In this document: in pieces, positions 22,735 to 24,439 of the stretch
How positions within the stretch are numbered: the stretch's first letter is position 1
Layout: every line of letters starts with the position of its first letter
Notes under the pieces: model-generated
What the model was told of the DNA's origin: nothing
The model's input: only the letters and a program-made list of their open reading frames with translations
Database searches by the model: none
Assembly: GCA_002315535.1 (NCBI GenBank)
Contig: DCHA01000034.1
Location: 1 to 24,439, forward strand
Length of the DNA stretch: 24,439 nt
Source of the DNA: Firmicutes bacterium UBA1764
Lineage (GTDB): Bacteria; Bacillota; Clostridia; Peptostreptococcales; Anaerovoracaceae
Reading direction: 5' to 3'
Position numbers and translations under genes: made by a program

Positions 22735-24040
22735 CTTTACCGTTGCAAATGAAAAAGATATTTACGAGCTTTCGGAGCTTTCCAAAATGTTTGGGGAGGC
22801 TCCGGAGTTTTCGGTTGAGGAAAAAATCTCTTATGATCGTAATGAGCAAAAGAGGGCCTTATATGAACTTTTATCAAATGAAACAGGTATTACTTTAGAC
22901 TGGGGAATACTGACCGGTGTAAGACCTTTAAAGCTTTACAGGGAGCTAACTGACAGGCATGGCAGGGAAAAGGCTGAGGATATGCTGCGCAGTGTATATC
23001 TTCTTTCAGAAGATAAGTTGTCATTGCTGTCTAACACCTATGATGTACAAATGGATGCACATTACGACATGTCGCCTAAGGCTGTCAGTCTTTATGCCGG
23101 TATTCCATTTTGCCCAACCAGATGTCTTTATTGCTCATTTACATCAAATAAGTTTTCCAAAGAGGCATCGGTAAAATACATTGCGGCGCTGAAAAAAGAG
23201 ATCCATGCTGTAAAGGACATATTCGAAAAAAAAGCTTTATATGCTGAATCGATTTATATAGGCGGCGGAACACCGACAAGTCTTGATGATGAGGAGTTTG
23301 AAGAGCTGCTTTACGAAATTTCGAAAGCATTTAAGCTGGGACAAACAAGAGAGTGGACGGTTGAAGCCGGAAGGCCTGATACTATCACAGCATCAAAGCT
23401 TTGCCTGGTGAAAAAATACGGGGCAGACAGGATTAGTATTAATCCTCAGACTATGAAGCAGAAGACTTTGGATTTAATCGGAAGATCTCACAGTCCCCAG
23501 ATGATAGTCGATGCCTTTAAGCTTGCAAAGGAAGCGGGAATCGAAATAATCAATACAGATTTGATTACGGGACTTCCGGAGGAAAGTCCTGAGGACTTTG
23601 AGGAAACATTAAAGAAGATCTTTGAGCTTGGGCCAAATAATATTACGGTGCATACTCTGGCGGTAAAAAGAGCCTCAAGACTTATAGATGAGGATCCGGG
23701 TATTGCCTTCAGGCAGGCAAATACGGTTAGACAGATGCTTGAAATAAGCAAAAACATGCTTTCTGAGCGTGGATTTAAGCCATATTATCTATATAGACAA
23801 AAGCATATGGCGGGAAATTTTGAGAATGTTGGGTACTGTACTAAAGGTACTCAAAACGTGTATAATATAAGGATAATGGATGAGAACCAAAGCAATATTG
23901 CTCTGGGCGCCGGAGGTATTTCCAAGGTTTATTTCCCTGAGGAAAACAGACTTGAAAGAATACCAAATGTATCCAATTATGAAATTTACATTGATCGTAT
24001 CGATGAGATGATAGCCAGAAAGGAACAAGGCATAATATGA
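22703..24040 (+). CDS. hemZ: HemZ-type radical SAM coproporphyrinogen dehydrogenase
   Basis: About 445 residues. The N-terminal domain has WGILTGVRPLKLYREL (67-82), a HemZ hallmark. The radical SAM domain has the iron-sulphur motif C137-x3-C141-x2-C144 (FCPTRCLYCSF), IGGGTPTSLDD, TVEAGRPDT and NPQTMKQKTLDLIGR, and the C-terminal region has YYLYRQKHMAGNFENVGY. Family members are proposed oxygen-independent coproporphyrinogen III oxidases, but some are unproven. An upstream in-frame TAG at 22697 leaves only TTG 22703 or TTG 22724 as starts; the second has AGGAAG before it. The N-terminal domain is therefore somewhat short. The gene overlaps MBL at its start and hisS by four bases at its end. 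Confidence 0.9.
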   Translation: MRGSTIPLSLSFTVANEKDIYELSELSKMFGEAPEFSVEEKISYDRNEQKRALYELLSNETGITLDWGILTGVRPLKLYRELTDRHGREKAEDMLRSVYLLSEDKLSLLSNTYDVQMDAHYDMSPKAVSLYAGIPFCPTRCLYCSFTSNKFSKEASVKYIAALKKEIHAVKDIFEKKALYAESIYIGGGTPTSLDDEEFEELLYEISKAFKLGQTREWTVEAGRPDTITASKLCLVKKYGADRISINPQTMKQKTLDLIGRSHSPQMIVDAFKLAKEAGIEIINTDLITGLPEESPEDFEETLKKIFELGPNNITVHTLAVKRASRLIDEDPGIAFRQANTVRQMLEISKNMLSERGFKPYYLYRQKHMAGNFENVGYCTKGTQNVYNIRIMDENQSNIALGAGGISKVYFPEENRLERIPNVSNYEIYIDRIDEMIARKEQGII

Positions 24041-24439
24041 TAATTAATATACCAAAAGGAACAAAGGATATACTGCCAAAGGACATATATAAATGGCAAT
24101 ATGTCGAAGATGTTTTCAAGAAGACCTGTGAAAAGTATGGCTTTACTGAAATCAGAACTCCTATGTTTGAGCATACCGAGCTCTTCAAAAGAGGTATAGG
24201 AGATACAACGGACGTTGTACAAAAAGAAATGTATACCTTTGAGATTGCTGAGAGAAGCTTAACCTTAAAGCCGGAGGGTACTTCCCCGGTTGTAAGATCA
24301 TATATTGAGAATAAGCTTTACGTTGAGCAGTCTCCGGCAAAGTACTTTTACATAACACCTTGCTTTAGATATGAAAAAATGCAGAAGGGCAGACAAAGAG
24401 AGTTCCATCAGTTTGGAATTGAAATCTTTGGCGCAAGCT
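24037..24439 (+). CDS. hisS: Histidyl-tRNA synthetase, N-terminal part (3' end outside window)
   Basis: 134 residues of a class II aminoacyl-tRNA synthetase that charges tRNA-His. It starts MIINIPKGTKDILPKD, the standard HisS opening, then FTEIRTPMFEHTELFKRGIG, the histidine-site segment TLKPEGTSPVVRSYIE and motif 2 CFRYEKMQKGRQREFHQFGI. The ATG overlaps the hemZ stop by four bases (ATGA), so rel, MBL, hemZ and hisS probably form one transcript, an order common in Clostridia. The gene is cut by the window end. Confidence 0.95.
   Translation, partial: MIINIPKGTKDILPKDIYKWQYVEDVFKKTCEKYGFTEIRTPMFEHTELFKRGIGDTTDVVQKEMYTFEIAERSLTLKPEGTSPVVRSYIENKLYVEQSPAKYFYITPCFRYEKMQKGRQREFHQFGIEIFGAS

Noticed and set aside
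23841..24188. 115-residue minus-strand ORF across hemZ/hisS
   Set aside because: It is antisense to two well-supported genes and has no recognisable motif.
1..24439. CRISPR arrays, insertion sequences, phage genes or integrases
   Set aside because: No regularly spaced repeats, transposase, integrase or phage-structural motifs were found on either strand.

Overview
The window reads as chromosomal DNA of an anaerobic, low-to-medium GC member of the Clostridia (Bacillota). The evidence is a split two-gene transketolase, an FtsE/FtsX/M23-hydrolase cell-division set, a HemZ-type radical SAM enzyme, one long bifunctional Rel protein, SLH-domain and CsaB cell-wall chemistry, strong AAGGAG-type ribosome sites beside several TTG starts, and no sign of Gram-negative envelope genes. 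The exact family cannot be fixed from sequence alone. There is no phage, insertion sequence or CRISPR array, and gene density is high throughout.

Region 1 (1-6525, +) is a cell-surface polysaccharide operon with overlapping or touching genes. It holds the 3' end of an SLH-domain protein, a glycosyltransferase fused to the polysaccharide pyruvyl transferase CsaB, a second glycosyltransferase, a DUF4330 membrane-anchored protein, an O-antigen ligase/polymerase-like membrane protein and a Crp/Fnr-type regulator. Region 2 (6567-7738) has a cytidylate kinase-like gene converging on an ECF-type S-component gene across a shared terminator. Region 3 (7810-9864) is a divergent pair, wecC (UDP-ManNAc dehydrogenase, -) and a WecG/TagA-family ManNAc transferase (+). 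These continue the surface-polymer theme: SLH domains classically bind pyruvylated, ManNAc-containing secondary cell-wall polymer. tagA runs into the split transketolase (9864-11614), which ends at a clear terminator.

Region 4 (11691-19091, +) starts with an unrecognised P-loop-like protein. After a TGGTATAAT promoter comes a tight operon: ftsE, ftsX, a secreted coiled-coil M23 hydrolase, recJ, a CtpA/S41 protease, and a single ORF that joins a compact Sfp-type phosphopantetheinyl transferase to RecX. Cell-wall remodelling and DNA-repair genes are thus co-transcribed.

Region 5 (19092-19393) is non-coding. It holds a small terminator, a GC-rich tRNA-like fragment, a perfect 16-bp bidirectional terminator, tRNA-Leu(CAA) on the minus strand, and back-to-back promoters for the tRNA and yajC. 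Region 6 (19394-24439, +) has yajC with its own terminator, then rel, an MBL hydrolase, hemZ and the 5' end of hisS, the last four tightly packed. The observations most worth following are the PPTase-RecX fusion, the GT-CsaB fusion in its SLH/polymerase operon, and the unassigned P-loop-like gene upstream of ftsEX.
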